Below the pieces are notes generated by a model. The model ran no database searches, was not told the origin of the DNA, and worked only from the letters and a program-made list of their open reading frames with translations. DNA of 64,000 nt from Dromaius novaehollandiae (Eukaryota > Chordata > Aves > Casuariiformes > Dromaiidae): contig NC_088102.1 in NCBI RefSeq assembly GCF_036370855.1, forward strand, positions 64,117,601 to 64,181,600. Reading direction: 5' to 3'. Position 1 is the first letter of the stretch; each line of letters begins with the position of its first letter. The position numbers and the translations under genes were made by a program. Below, piece after piece: positions 25,122 to 37,520 of the stretch.

Positions 25122-25144
25122 GTTTATCTCAGACTGAGATAAAC
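25122..25144. promoter_or_regulatory. Perfect 23-bp palindrome of two facing GATA sites
   Basis: GTTTATCTCAG, one A, and CTGAGATAAAC form 11-bp arms that are exact reverse complements. Each arm contains a GATA-factor site (TTATCT / AGATAA). It follows a local direct repeat of TTAGGCCTT at 25101-25121. A palindromic GATA element is the simplest functional reading. Confidence 0.6.
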
Positions 25145-27892
25145 CAAATATTTAGGACCTTTATATACTTTTTTGCATTAAAATCTAATAATTACTGGCT
25201 AAGCACCAAGTCCCAGGCATCACCTGTCAAGACCATAATGTGACTTGCTACTAATAGCTTTCTTTTACACAGCATATATGGAAGAATACTTAAAGAAACA
25301 AATTTTCATCCGTTCAGTACAGAATGAGACTACCATGACATCTTCTGAAAATGGGGATGACAGAAATATGACTAGGGCAATTAATTGCTACCGTTAATCC
25401 CTTCTTATCATTATATTCCTAACCCTTAATTTATCCATCCACCTGTCAAGAAATACATAATATACACAGTATATAATTCCATTACATTTTAATAATTGTA
25501 TCAGAATATGCACACATTCACATTTGTTCATATATATGTCTATGTATGGAGACACAGAAAGACAAATACATATACAGCAGATAGATAGATAGATAGCTAT
25601 GTACATTTCTTCAAGAAATCAAAACATCCTGAAAGAAGAAAATAATTCCTTGGTTGACTATGCTAATTGCCTGTCAGTGAGCTGCTCACTCAGGCTTTTC
25701 TTAAAAGTTATTTTTAAAAGTTAAAAACAATTCTGAGCATTTAAACGGTTATGAGTGAAACTTGTGCCTGTTACAGAAAAGAGCTAATAGAGGCCAACAC
25801 AGTACAAAAAAGTTGGGCTCTTCATGGTCCTCCTGAACCAGCACTTCCTGTGTCAGTCAGTTCTGCTCTGTGCAACACTTGCTTTGCTTTGCTGTTTCTC
25901 CAATCCTAATCCTTGCCTGCATAACAAAAGCCACTAATTTTGTGACAGTCAAAGCAAAACTGATTAGTAGTACAGATGTATTCCCAGAGAAGGTCCAAAC
26001 ACTCATGGAAATAAGGAAATCAAAGCCCGCTCCAAGATCCAGCCCCACGCTTTAACAGGACTTCAGACAAAGCGTCCCTTCCTGCCTATGCATCGTAATC
26101 TTTGATCAACACCTTTGTTCTGCTTCAAATGCGCACTGGTATCACCATTACAGTCATCAAACTGCTGTTGCGGCCAGGTTTTCACAAAATGATAGATTAA
26201 AATTATGGGAATACAGTTTAGCAGATATGCTAAACGAAATAAATTATTTATTCTGTTGAGCTCTGTATAGTACCAAAGGCACTGAAGCCCTGAAAGAATT
26301 TGGCAGTGCTGTACATACTTTCCCTGACAGGTAATTTCAGAACAAACTTTCAACCAAAGGTAAGATTTTATTTTAGATGTAACTTATCCTTATTCTTCTG
26401 CTGTATTTCTGCAGGCATATATACCCACTGTTGTAATTTATCTATCACCAAATTACACATTTTTTTTCTTTTGTCCAGGAGAGATTTTTTGTTGTTGTTG
26501 CCTAAAGGCACCAGTCAGCACAATAAACAGTTCCAAGTAAATTTCCCTTACACAGCCTTGCACACGCTAAAAATTAACCTAATAAAGCCTGATCACAAGT
26601 GAAATATGCTTGAATTTTTTCAGCCCTTAAAATAGAAAGTTTTCATTTATCCTGACATAAAATTATGAAAATCTGTTTTTAAAACTTTGCAAAAAAAGTC
26701 CCACAGCTGTAAAATGGAATTAAATGTCCTAGTTCTGAGTGGTGAGAATACTCTGAATGATCAAAATGCATTCAAAAACAGAAAGCAAGAATTTGATATA
26801 AAATGCATAGGCTTGTCAAACAGAGGGAATATTACTGATTTCAAATTCAGTGCTGTTCATTCTTACTTTCACTAGTCCACAGTTCTCCCGATTTGTATTA
26901 ACTACATTGCTGCCACTGATGAGTCCCTTTGCTACTGCATTTGACATGAAAACGAACAGAAGACTAATTTTAGGAATACCGTAAACATTCTGCTGGCAGT
27001 ATCTCACACCAGTATTTCCAATAGGCAACAACATTTTCCTCCTAAATATCAAGGAAATAACAGTTATTCATTATCTGCATTCATTTTTAAAAGTCCAGAT
27101 CCCCCAGATTTCTAAATATTTGAAGCAAGCTGAGCATCACTATGGAACTGTGGGCTCAAACTGTTAAGATAATCCACAGGACACTTTGCAGGCTCCATAA
27201 GGCACTCCTGAGCGGGTGTCTCCTAAAGCAAATATCAAAGCATTTGCCTGAGTTTGTAACACGTGAGACAGAGTCTAACAATTTGTTCCTTACGGACGTT
27301 TTCCTTCTCTTCCATTTTCATGTTCTTTTTTGTCGTCAGTACACATTCGGTTCTTTTCCCTTTCCTAAATTCCAGAGTATACGGTAGGAGCTTATCAAAT
27401 TGATATTTTTTCCAAATGCACTAAAATATGCTACGTAACTCAACCCTCCCTTGCCCCGCCCCTCCCCCCCCCCCAAAAAAATGATACTGCATTGAAGTGT
27501 TCAGCATTTTTGACACTCTTCACAGCAAAACAAGTTTGCTCAAACTTGTTTGATCACTCTGGTACATCTAAAATACAACTGCTTAAGCAACATCCCATCA
27601 ATGCAGTTTTCAGACACCGTAGGTACAGGTTATTGAAACATACAATTACTTGTTTTCCCAAGGCTACTCTTTTCGGAAAAGTGGCATTACCCATAAAGAA
27701 ATATTTTTCAAATCCCAACACATAAAGCAGCTATATTGTATCTTTAAAAGTAATTGCATGCACTTTGCAAAAATAATAAAACAAATTTATAATATCCCAT
27801 CAGGTGCTGCAAATACTATCTCTGCTCTACCTAGATACAAACAGAACTACAGAACAAATACTTGATTTATCCCATTCACAAAGAATTTCTGC
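25145..27892. other. Non-coding desert segment
   Basis: It contains the (GATA)n run noted separately and an 11-C run at 27464-27474. No gene was recognised. Confidence 0.4.
25580..25596 (+). repeat. (GATA)n microsatellite
   Basis: Four GATA units. Confidence 0.85.
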
Positions 27893-27955
27893 GGCATAAT
27901 TGCGAGGAAAACCCTGACCTCTTGAGTCCTTAGGCTTTAACCGCTAGACCAACAT
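27893..27955 (-). mobile_element. tRNA-derived SINE head (MIR-like), minus orientation
   Basis: On the minus strand ATGTTGGTCTAGCGGTTAAA, then GACTCAAGAGGTCAGGGTTTTC, matches the tRNA-like head of MIR/CORE-SINEs (GTCTAGTGGTTAGAGC ... GGACTCAGGAGACCTGGGTTC). It is too diverged, and lacks a foldable acceptor stem, to be a tRNA gene. Confidence 0.6.
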
Positions 27956-30900
27956 AAACACCCCACTGCTCCTTAATAATTATTTCCTAAGAAATAAACA
28001 TAGCATACTTGCAAAAGTGTAGATAGCAGACTCAGAAACAGCTCTTCAGCTGCTTATACTTCGGATACAAACAGTACACAGTTCATAATCCACCTGGAGT
28101 TTTCAGAAGGTTTTGATGTCAATGCTGTTCGAACACCTCCTCTAAAATGTTGAGTCTGTAATCCTTCAATATGTGTCAGATAAAGGATTTCTTATTGATT
28201 TGAGGTCAGGATTTCAGCATAATTCAAGTCATGCAAACTTAAGGCTTTTTACGTTGTTCCTTTTCCTTTGTCTGGCTACTCCCTTTTCACTTTCAAACAC
28301 GCAATCTGTGATCCATGAGACTTAGAAAAAAAATCCCAAACTGTTTTCCTTGCAATTCAGTACATCCAGATAAAACCGTACTAGAAGGTTATTACTGATG
28401 CTTTGTTTGCTCATGCTATACGCACAATCTATTATATGTAATCCCTGGATGTTCTGAAGAATCACTGCAAAAATTAACCTTTGTCTGAACCCAAAGTTTC
28501 AGTAAGTGAAAAGCAACTGCTAAAGAAGAAAATACTAGAGAAAACCATAGAAAACTGTACTTCCTTATTCCTACTGCTTTTACAAATTGGCCACAACAAA
28601 TCATGTTAGGTAACCTCAACAAATTGGTTCAGGTACCTAAGATTAAGATTCACAGTGCTTTCCTGGGACATATCTTGCCCTCCTTAACACATGTAGAGTT
28701 GTATCATTAACTCATTAAGTTTATTTAAAAAGTGTTCCCCCAATTTGTGAGACAGCTGGCATGCAACCTACAGGCTGTTTTGTAAACTGAGCAACTCTAT
28801 TCTTGTTCTGTGTTCAAGCAATGTTTAGGATTTGTCTACATACAAAAGTGAAGCTTAATTATACTGATTTAATTTATTCAGCTCAAGCCCTGTACAGCAA
28901 TGAGATCATAAGGGTGCTTTCTACATGTAAAGTTCCTCATGTTAAAGAACAGGGACATGACCCTTTTATACTATTACAATTAGATCCACAGCCAGGTTAC
29001 ACCTGAGCAATATTTTCAACAGAACATAACACGATAGCCAAAGCACCCGCACTTTTTTAGAATATATGTTTAGAACATAACATACATCTGAAAGAGTAGG
29101 TGATCTTCAGAAATTTTTGTAAGAGATTGCATTAGGAACTTAGATTCCGTTATTTTTAAGATGTAAATTTTAGTGCTGATGTAAAGTTCCAGATCTAATA
29201 GTCCTGCTCTACCAGAAGAAAAAAATGGCCCTAGTACTGGCAGATCCAGCTTCCTGAGTTCTTGTATCATTCTGATGGATGAGAAGGTGGTTCTATTTTC
29301 TAGGCAAACAATCACAAACTTTGGATGCTTTTAAATAGCGTTCAGGAGGTATTTACATTTGTTCCTTAGAAAACTGAAAGATGCTATCAGGTCACCTGAG
29401 CTAACAAATCCTGGTAAATATTTGAAATTTCAGAAATTGTTAAAAACATCCCAGAATCCCTTTCAATTTAGAGTAAGATTTTTCAGAATTTTGCAAAATA
29501 TAATGGCTTTTTGCTACATGGTAGCACTTGCACTGAACTACAACAACAATGCAAAACATTAATAATTTGAAATTTTCTTAACAGAAATATCTAATAAGAA
29601 ACTTTAATCTTTGATAATATTGCTTTTTTTATTAATTGAGTAGTGATCATTGATTTCCACTCTAAGGCACTAAGAACCGAGGAAAACACAATATTTAGGT
29701 ATTACACAGCCCCTGTAAATGCAAGAGTTAGATATCTATGCAAATGACAGTGTATGAAAAGATTGTATGCTGTTACTCATATGAAGTTGAAAATCTTATG
29801 AAGTTTAGTGTATGACAGGGAAAATACAGAAAGACTTACGGATGACCATTTAGACTTCTCTAATTTCTGTTATTCACTGCAAAACAAAAATGATCTAAAA
29901 TGATCTAAATTGTCTTCAATAGATGTACCTTTTAAACTAGATATATGAATGTCACATATGGTCTAAAAACTTTCAGATTGTAAGTCACTTCTGAAATAAT
30001 GATGAATTTATAACTCCCTCTCAATAATGGAGGCAAGTGCTACTCTAATCCAAACCACTGGCATCAGGCAAGTAGCATGATACACGCTAATTCAATGTTG
30101 CTTTAGCTCCATCAGCTCTGAAAGTTATAAGCAAAGTACAAAGCATTTGGAACTCTAGTATATTTACTATTGTTCATATTTAAAATCTCCATTTAAATAT
30201 TTTGTAACTTTTAAAAGTTTTATTAGGGAACACTTACTTACTGGTTATTAAATCACTCCCCACCCCGTTGCTCTACAAGACAACACTGCACACTCATTCA
30301 TCCTCTTCAAGCCTTGGGTGGCCTAACAGATCACGTGTCTGGTCTCGGACTCCACTTGCTAGATATATTTACTTTATTGCTACCATTTCATACGGAATTA
30401 TTTGTCGGTTTCAGTGCCATTCCCTCCTCTGAGCCAGAGCTTTCATTCTGTTTAAATTCTGTCTTTTAATTTCATTTTGCCTCTTCGAGGGACAAGGAAA
30501 TCAAGAAATTCCAAATTTCATTTCATATGGCTTCTGTGTCTTTACGATAACCCCCTAGATTAGCCAGCATATTCTTAAAAGTACAATGATGCCTTCCTGC
30601 GTATAGCCATCTTTCTCCAGATCTCACAAATAAGAGCCAAAAAATTAACTAATACGGAATGTCAGCTTAGATGGTCACAAATTAACCAGAGAAGGGTAGA
30701 TGTTAGTTTAAACAAATTACTCACATTTTCCATTTTTGGTCTACACCATAAGAAATTAGATACTTAATTTTAAATGCAAAACTTTGTACAGTGTGCAAAT
30801 CATGTCTGTATGTCAAAGTAAAATAACAAACCTAATGAGGAATGTTAAAAAAGCAAGATCCATTAGTTTAAAGATACATGGAAGCAGCCAAAGATGACAA

Positions 30901-33074
30901 ACATGCATAAAATTCAAAACATGATGGAAAAGGGAACAGGCACTGAACCACATAAATCAGTGTTTTGAATTCTATTTCTCTGTGGGTATAATTGTACCTT
31001 AGTTTCTTATAATGATTTATTGAGGTAAATAGTCTGTATGGTTTAACAGCTACAGCTTCAAAGTGTCAGGCACAGACTCTCCTTTATTCATGAGGCAGCT
31101 GAGTATTGGGATGTGAATTAGCTTCTGTATTCTGGGACTTGGCAAAGTTTGTTTTTAAGGTCCTTATAAAGGATTCATGTTGATGCAGCTATTCAAATGT
31201 GAAAAACACTGTGCTGTAATGGACGAAATAGAAAAGCTTTACAGTAATTCTGGGGGCAAAAAAGTAAAAACATTGAAATAAACCATTCAGAATTACCTTC
31301 AGCAAAAGAAAGCAATGCCCTCGAGTTAATTTTAATTCACTATACGATTTTGGGGAACGCAGAAAAAAACTAATTTCTTGATGAAGTACAAAAGTGTGAA
31401 GGGATTCCAGAACTTACTTTTAGGTTAAAATAAAATGAAGTATGAAAAAGAAATGGTAGAAGTTTTAAGCTATGACATTCACACTTTGGGTTGATTGCCA
31501 AACCACACATTCTATTGCTCTCAGACCAGGATAAACCAACCATTAACTAATCAAAAGAATCATCATCCATGAAAGCTATGGTGGCATTTTAACAGTTCTT
31601 AATCTATTAATAAGAAAGAACAATTTGGAAAATACATTCCATCTTCTTTTTATATTCATAGGGCCATTCTTAGCAGAAATTATATGTAGGCTCCCATGGT
31701 GTAGAAACCCTATGAAAGCCATGAAAATTCAGTAAGCTTCCTTACGTACTGTGCCAAGATATTCAGCAGGAGCTTTGGTCGTTGCCAAGAAACACGTGTG
31801 CCTCAGATACAGAAGCTCTGCATGTACCGGTATTTCAACATTCCTGGAGAGAAATGTGACCCCTTGATGCATACACTGGTTTGCTGGCATGCTTGCATTC
31901 CTCCCCATCTGTCAGAGTGGCATTCTGCCTTCTCACAAGGTGGGATGCCAGTTTTGGAGCACAGGTGCCAACCAAATATAGGTTTAGACTAATACTCTGC
32001 AAAATGTGGCAAATGACATTTCACCTGCAAGAAGATCGTCCTACTTCTGACCCGTGCCAAATTAGGACTGCATGCTTCATTAGCAAAGGGGGTCATCTTC
32101 TGAAAATCTGAGGCAGCACCAGAAATGCTGGTTTTCATGTCTCCTAGCTGAGAGTCTTCAGCACCAAGGTTTAATTTACAAAATGCCAAATTTCCCCAAC
32201 ACTGGAGACACATCCCTTTTCAGAAAACTGCAACAGACCATGGACAGAGATATGTTGAATTCATCCTTCCAGACTGACTTCTTACAAATTCCAGGGTTCT
32301 TCAACAGGGCAAATAGATTAACAGTGGAGGAAAAGCATAAGTAAAGACTTGCATTATCAATTAGGGGGTTTGCCGACAAAAATAAGAAAGCTCCCTTTAT
32401 TATGACTGCCAACCCCCCCCCGCCAAAAACACTTGTTTTCAATCACCAAATTGCTCGTATAATTTTAAAATTCATAAGAGATAATGAAATATTTATATTA
32501 GAAAAATTGACATAAAAGCAACTGAACAACTATTACATGAAAATCATTCAAGATAAAATGATGATACTGATATTAAGTGCTGATATGATATTAAATGGTA
32601 TTTTAATATTCTCAGAATAAAATACATTTTGAACTCTTTCTTTAAGGAAAATACTTCATGCAATATTAATCTAACACAAAAAAACTAAAAACTCAGTTGA
32701 TCAGTAAACAGAATAATCCCAAAGTAATATTAGGATTACCATAGCCAGTTTAGTTATAAAGGTACACAACAAAAATCAAGCACCATTAGTGTAAAAACAA
32801 TCATCTGCTTTCAAGAAACAATTCACTATTCCTATTCCTTTTTTGGCAATTTACTATGAATTCTGCAACTTACTTATCCCAGGATGCACCTGCTATATCA
32901 GCAGCTTTAGGTGATTTTGTTAAATTGACTATCCAAAAAAAAGAGAGTCATACTATGCATAATTCTGAATTATTTAGGCTATGCCATTGCTATTCCCAAA
33001 TGACAAACCCAAAGCTATTAATTCACACTAGCACAAAATAATAATTCAATACATGAAATTCTATAATTATATTT
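27956..33074. other. Non-coding desert segment
   Basis: AT-rich single-copy-looking DNA. An RFX X-box-like GTTGCCAAGAAAC occurs at 31781-31793. No exon or transposable element was recognised. Confidence 0.4.
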
Positions 33075-33806
33075 CAATAAATTAAGATGCAGAGTCCTGT
33101 ATCTGAGATGGAATAACCCCATACAACAGTACAGGCTGGGGGCCAACTGGCTAGAAAGCTTATTTGCAGAAAAAACCCTGGGGGTCCCAGTGGACAACAA
33201 GCTGATCGCGAGCCAGCAGTGTGCCCTGGCAAAGAAGACCAAGAGTATCCTAGGCTATGTAAACAGCAGCATGGCCGGCACATCAAGGGATGTGATTATC
33301 CTCCTCTATTTGGCACTTGCGGCACTGCATCAGGAGTAGTGTCTGCAATTTTTGTCTCCCCACTACACGGAAGCCAGTGAAACACTGAAGCAAGTCTGGT
33401 AGAGGTAGGAGGCTGGTTAGGAGGATGGAACACATGACATACATGGAGGAGTTGAGAGCTGGGTTTGCACAGCTGGGGAACAGCAGGCGAAGGGGAGATC
33501 TTATTTCTGTCTAGTGGGAGGGCATAGAGAAGATGAAAAAAGACTCCTCACAGAGGTGCACAGAAAAAGGACAAGAAGCAATGGATGCAAGCTGGAATAT
33601 GGGAAATTCCAGACCAATATAAAGAAAAACATTTTTACCAGGAGGCTGGTGAAACACTGGGCCAGGCTGTCAAGAAACACTGTGGCATCACCACTGAGGC
33701 ATCACCTGAGCAACCTGATCTAATTGGACCTGCATCGAGCAGGACATAGGACTAGATGAGCCCTGGAGGTCCCTTCCAACCTATCTGATTCTATTCTTCT
33801 ATGATA
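33075..33806 (+). mobile_element. CR1 non-LTR retrotransposon, 5'-truncated and decayed
   Basis: The first part reads as the C-terminal end of CR1 ORF2 (FAEKTLGVPVDNKL, then SQQCALAKKTKSILGY), after which the frame is broken by stops and frameshifts. The remainder follows the CR1 3' region, with CACTGGGCCAGGCTGTC and AGCAACCTGATCTAATTGGA, then GGTCCCTTCCAACCTA. It ends in ATTCTATTCTTCTATGAT, close to the (ATTCTATG)n terminus that marks CR1. It is the main clue that the host is a sauropsid. Not functional. Confidence 0.93.
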
Positions 33807-36800
33807 TATGTGATATAACTTTGTATGATATACATACCAATTTTGACAATGCCAGATACAGGAACATTTATGAGCATTGCACTCTACACACTCACTAAGC
33901 TATTTAGGGGCAGCATACAGCCAGCCTTATATTTGCTTTTCTCAGCCTTCCATTTAAACAAAGCAAAGGCCACAGCCTTCTGTACAGAATTTACTTCTAG
34001 TAAATTAACAGCATTATATGTGGCATTTATACTAAGCCTTTTCACTTTAGATGTCAAATGCTTTAGAAATAATGCATTATTTAAAATACAAAAAAGGCAC
34101 CTGGTATGCCCCCAGGAAAACAAAGAGGATGGCATAAAGTCAGTAGAATAGCATATTTTTCTTCCTGGCACATTTTGCCTGTATGTCACAACCACTGTCC
34201 TCATCTAAAGTTGCCCTCTAGGCAGGATATCGCAATACTGTTACATTTTCATACCTATCATAAATATCACCATATAAAAAAGGACATAATCTCTCATGCC
34301 TAGGTTAAGTAATATATTCAAAATCTATTCTTTCAGACAATTAAAAATATCCTGATGCTCAGGCCACAAATTTATATTCTCAAAGCCAAAATGCATATAA
34401 ATTGCTACAGTATTGCACCTGCAACTTAAATGTTGTTTATCATAAGAGAATGCATACCCAAATGTTAAAGTCAACTGCAGTGTACTCAGAGTGCACAGTA
34501 GGTTCTTGTCAAAATTGCCAGGTAGTTTACAGTTTATTAATACTGTATATAGCTTGAAAAAAATCACTACATTAATTTTAAAGAACTGATGCAAGAAATA
34601 AGATATTGGTCTTGACTAGGAAAGACAGAGTAATGAATTTTCCCTTTTTTTTGTATTTATACAGTCACTCAAAGCAAATAGCCTGTGACTGATACCCAAT
34701 TAATAATCCAAGGGCCCACCCAGTACGTGGACAAGGTAAAAGATCAAATTTCTCCTTGTATGTCCTTTTGTACAGTAAAGACATTACAGTAACTAAAATG
34801 AGCAAAAATCAGCATTGCCAAGGAGACATGTCTACTTTTTAAGTAACATAAGACACCAGCACACATATCAACTGGCTGCAATGCACCTGATTAATCTTCT
34901 TATAGGCTGCTGTAAAAAAGAGGGGTAATGAATGATCACATATGTGGCACATATGCTATCAGGACACAAATTAATGAAAATGTTTTTGCAGGAGGAAAAA
35001 TCTTTGTGATACAGTGGTAGCAGATGGTATTGTGATGTAGCTTTATCACAGAGATGCCGATTACTGTTAGAACAGAGAAATCTTCATCAGTCTTCAGAGT
35101 TTATTTGCACGTTGGGTGCATATGAAAAACTTAATGTGTTCCACTCAGTATGAAAGTGGAGAAGCAACATTTCTTTTCAAAAAAGACTCTGACTATATAA
35201 TTTGGGAGCTATGCATATATATCAGAGTGCAGAGTTTTGATGCATCCCTTTTTTTTTCCACATCTTGAAAGTCTTTTTCAAACCATTTGGGAATCAAAAC
35301 CATTTGGAAATTATCAGCATAAAGATACTTGGTTTTATTTCTTATTCCTTTCTACTGACCATTTCCACAAATGTTACTGAACTGAACAGTTGCAAGGAGC
35401 AACTATTACAATCATGCAGGGTTAGGAAGGAGAACATGCAGAGCTACTGTTTTTCTCACGCCCGTTACATTTCCTTTTAATTTCTATTTGCCCACATAGT
35501 AAAAGGTTCAAAGTTATTATAAACAGGAGTAATCATGTGAATCGAAAAATTCTGTATACAGACAACCCTCCCTGACTTCTCCCTGACTTTGGCTTTCACA
35601 GCACCACAAGACTCAGAACAGAACAATATCATTTTTGCCCATCCTTTTCTATCGGAGAATTTGTCCCTGACATATATTAAGAAGTGGTTTGTTCATCCAA
35701 TTTTCAAATTACTCACTAATTTAAACTCCCCAAGAAAAACAGATGGAAATGTTAGATTTCTATGAGATTTCCAATTTTCCTTCAAATATTCTGCTTTACC
35801 ACAGATAGGTGAACCGGAAGATATAACAAAGGAAGGAACCACCGAGTTTCCACTCTAAACAAACACAATTCATTTTGATAATCCTGAAGATGTTGTCTCA
35901 TCATTCTGACTCACAGTAGAATAACTGAATTTGGCAGATATTTTCTGTGAAATGTCTTCTCTTTATTGGTGCTTTTATGTGTTAGCAAGCGCAAAAGAAA
36001 AGGAGGGAAAAGAAGTAAGATATATCAAGTTATATCTTCATTGCAGTAAAAATGTTTTTTCACTCAGGTACAACATTCTAGCAGTGTACCATCTACAGTG
36101 GTAAATGAAGAGGTCTCCTCAGCCTAATGTGATGTAAAATCCTCACGGAAGTCAAGTGCTATATTTTCTTGTTTTCATGTAGCTGGTTGACATCAGCTCC
36201 AATTAAGAGACACATGATTGGCCTCGGCTGGCTACCTGGATATAAAAACTGCCTGTGTCTTGTCTCCACTAGGACCGTACCTAGAGAAAGCTGTCCTAAC
36301 TCACCTCTTACGATGTTTAAAAAAAGTGGTTTTTTTAATCTTTGTATTGAGGACAAAGCCTAATACATACAACAGTACAGCAAGCCCGAACAGTGCTAGG
36401 TTGAAGGACATAATTTCTCCCTTCTTTGTTTTCTTCAGTCGTTAAACTGGGGCAACAATTTTTTTCTGTAGTATGAATAATAAATAGGCTGTTCTGCCAG
36501 CCCAGAAATAAAAGTAAGTGAAGATAGTCTTCTTTGTATTGATGTGCTGCCTGTCTTGTTTACGACAGAAACTATTTTGTTTTTAGAAGGGAAGTGTTCT
36601 AAGAAAAGCTTTTATAAAAGGTTCAGAAATATAAAAGCCATTTCAGGATGAGGAAATCTCTACCCCTTATTTTATTAGTCCTTGAAAGGGCTTTTTAAAT
36701 GTTAACAGCTATGACTGCCTTCCCTCAACTGATGCTCCCTTCTCAGCAATCCTTTTGTTGACATCTCTTTGTTTGCTCTTAGCTTGTCTCCTCTTCTTCC

Positions 36801-37387
36801 CAACCCTTTAAAACAAAACTTAGTAAGAGCTTGGAATTGAACTTTTGGCAGACATCATGAAACTAAAACACACTGAGAAAGTATATTGAGTAAGCCAGAT
36901 ATCAATAAAAAAAAAATTATCTCCCATCTCCAGTGATATAGAGACTATTTTTCACTCTCCTCTGTGGCAACCTCTGTATATTGCAGTGACAACTAGTAAG
37001 CAAAGCTAGTCAGAAAACAGGAAGCATTTTCAGCTTAAATTATTCTGTGCTTAAAGTGTGTACATACGTAAATTTTTTTTTTTATACTTTTATATTTTTT
37101 TTAGTTCAAGATAAAAAAAATACAGAGTTGTCTTGTTAAGCTTTCCTATAGCAGCACTCCCTGCCTCAGTGACAGCTACTTTAAGCATCAGAAGTTCATT
37201 AGTAACAATCAAAAACTCTACAGTACTTGAGAAGAGGTTGATCCTATTTTATATGCCAATGTCTGTTGGCATATTATCAACTACAATAGTCCAATTACAC
37301 TATAGCTAATATTTAGCAATTGTACATTGCTTTGAACACACACTGTACAATCATTAATTAAATTCTTACCACTGGCAAGTAGATATA
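33807..37387. other. Non-coding desert segment
   Basis: AT-rich. Overlapping short ORFs near 33825-34204 have no recognisable motif. A TATAAAA at 36241 lacks other promoter signs. Confidence 0.4.
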
Positions 37388-37520
37388 TTATCCTAATTTC
37401 ACAGATAAAGCAGTAAGGTGGGAAAATTTGCCAAAGGCCACTTAGCCTTGGGCAGAGCCAGGATGATAACAGGGCAAGATTTGATTCCAAATCCATGGCT
37501 CCCAAGCCAGAGCTATCCAA
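37388..37520 (-). mobile_element. MIR-like SINE, minus orientation
   Basis: The + strand shows the antisense MIR order: TTATCCTAATTTCACAGATA, TTGCCAAAGGCCACTTAGCC, GGCAGAGCCAGGATGAT, then a degenerate TTTGATTCCAAATCCATGGC. This corresponds to the consensus TTTTACAGATGAGG, TTGCCCAAGGTCACACAGC and GGCAGAGCCGGGATTCGAAC. Confidence 0.8.

Noticed and set aside
27893-27955. Possible tRNA gene on the minus strand
   Set aside because: A and B box-like sequences are present but degenerate and no complete cloverleaf forms. It fits a SINE head better.
14027-34827. RFX X-box-like sequences at 14027-14040, 31781-31793 and 34814-34827
   Set aside because: The degenerate X-box pattern is expected dozens of times by chance in 64 kb. 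No clustering or nearby ciliary gene supports them.
36241-36247. TATAAAA as a possible promoter
   Set aside because: It is an isolated motif in AT-rich DNA without a CpG island, initiator or downstream splice donor.
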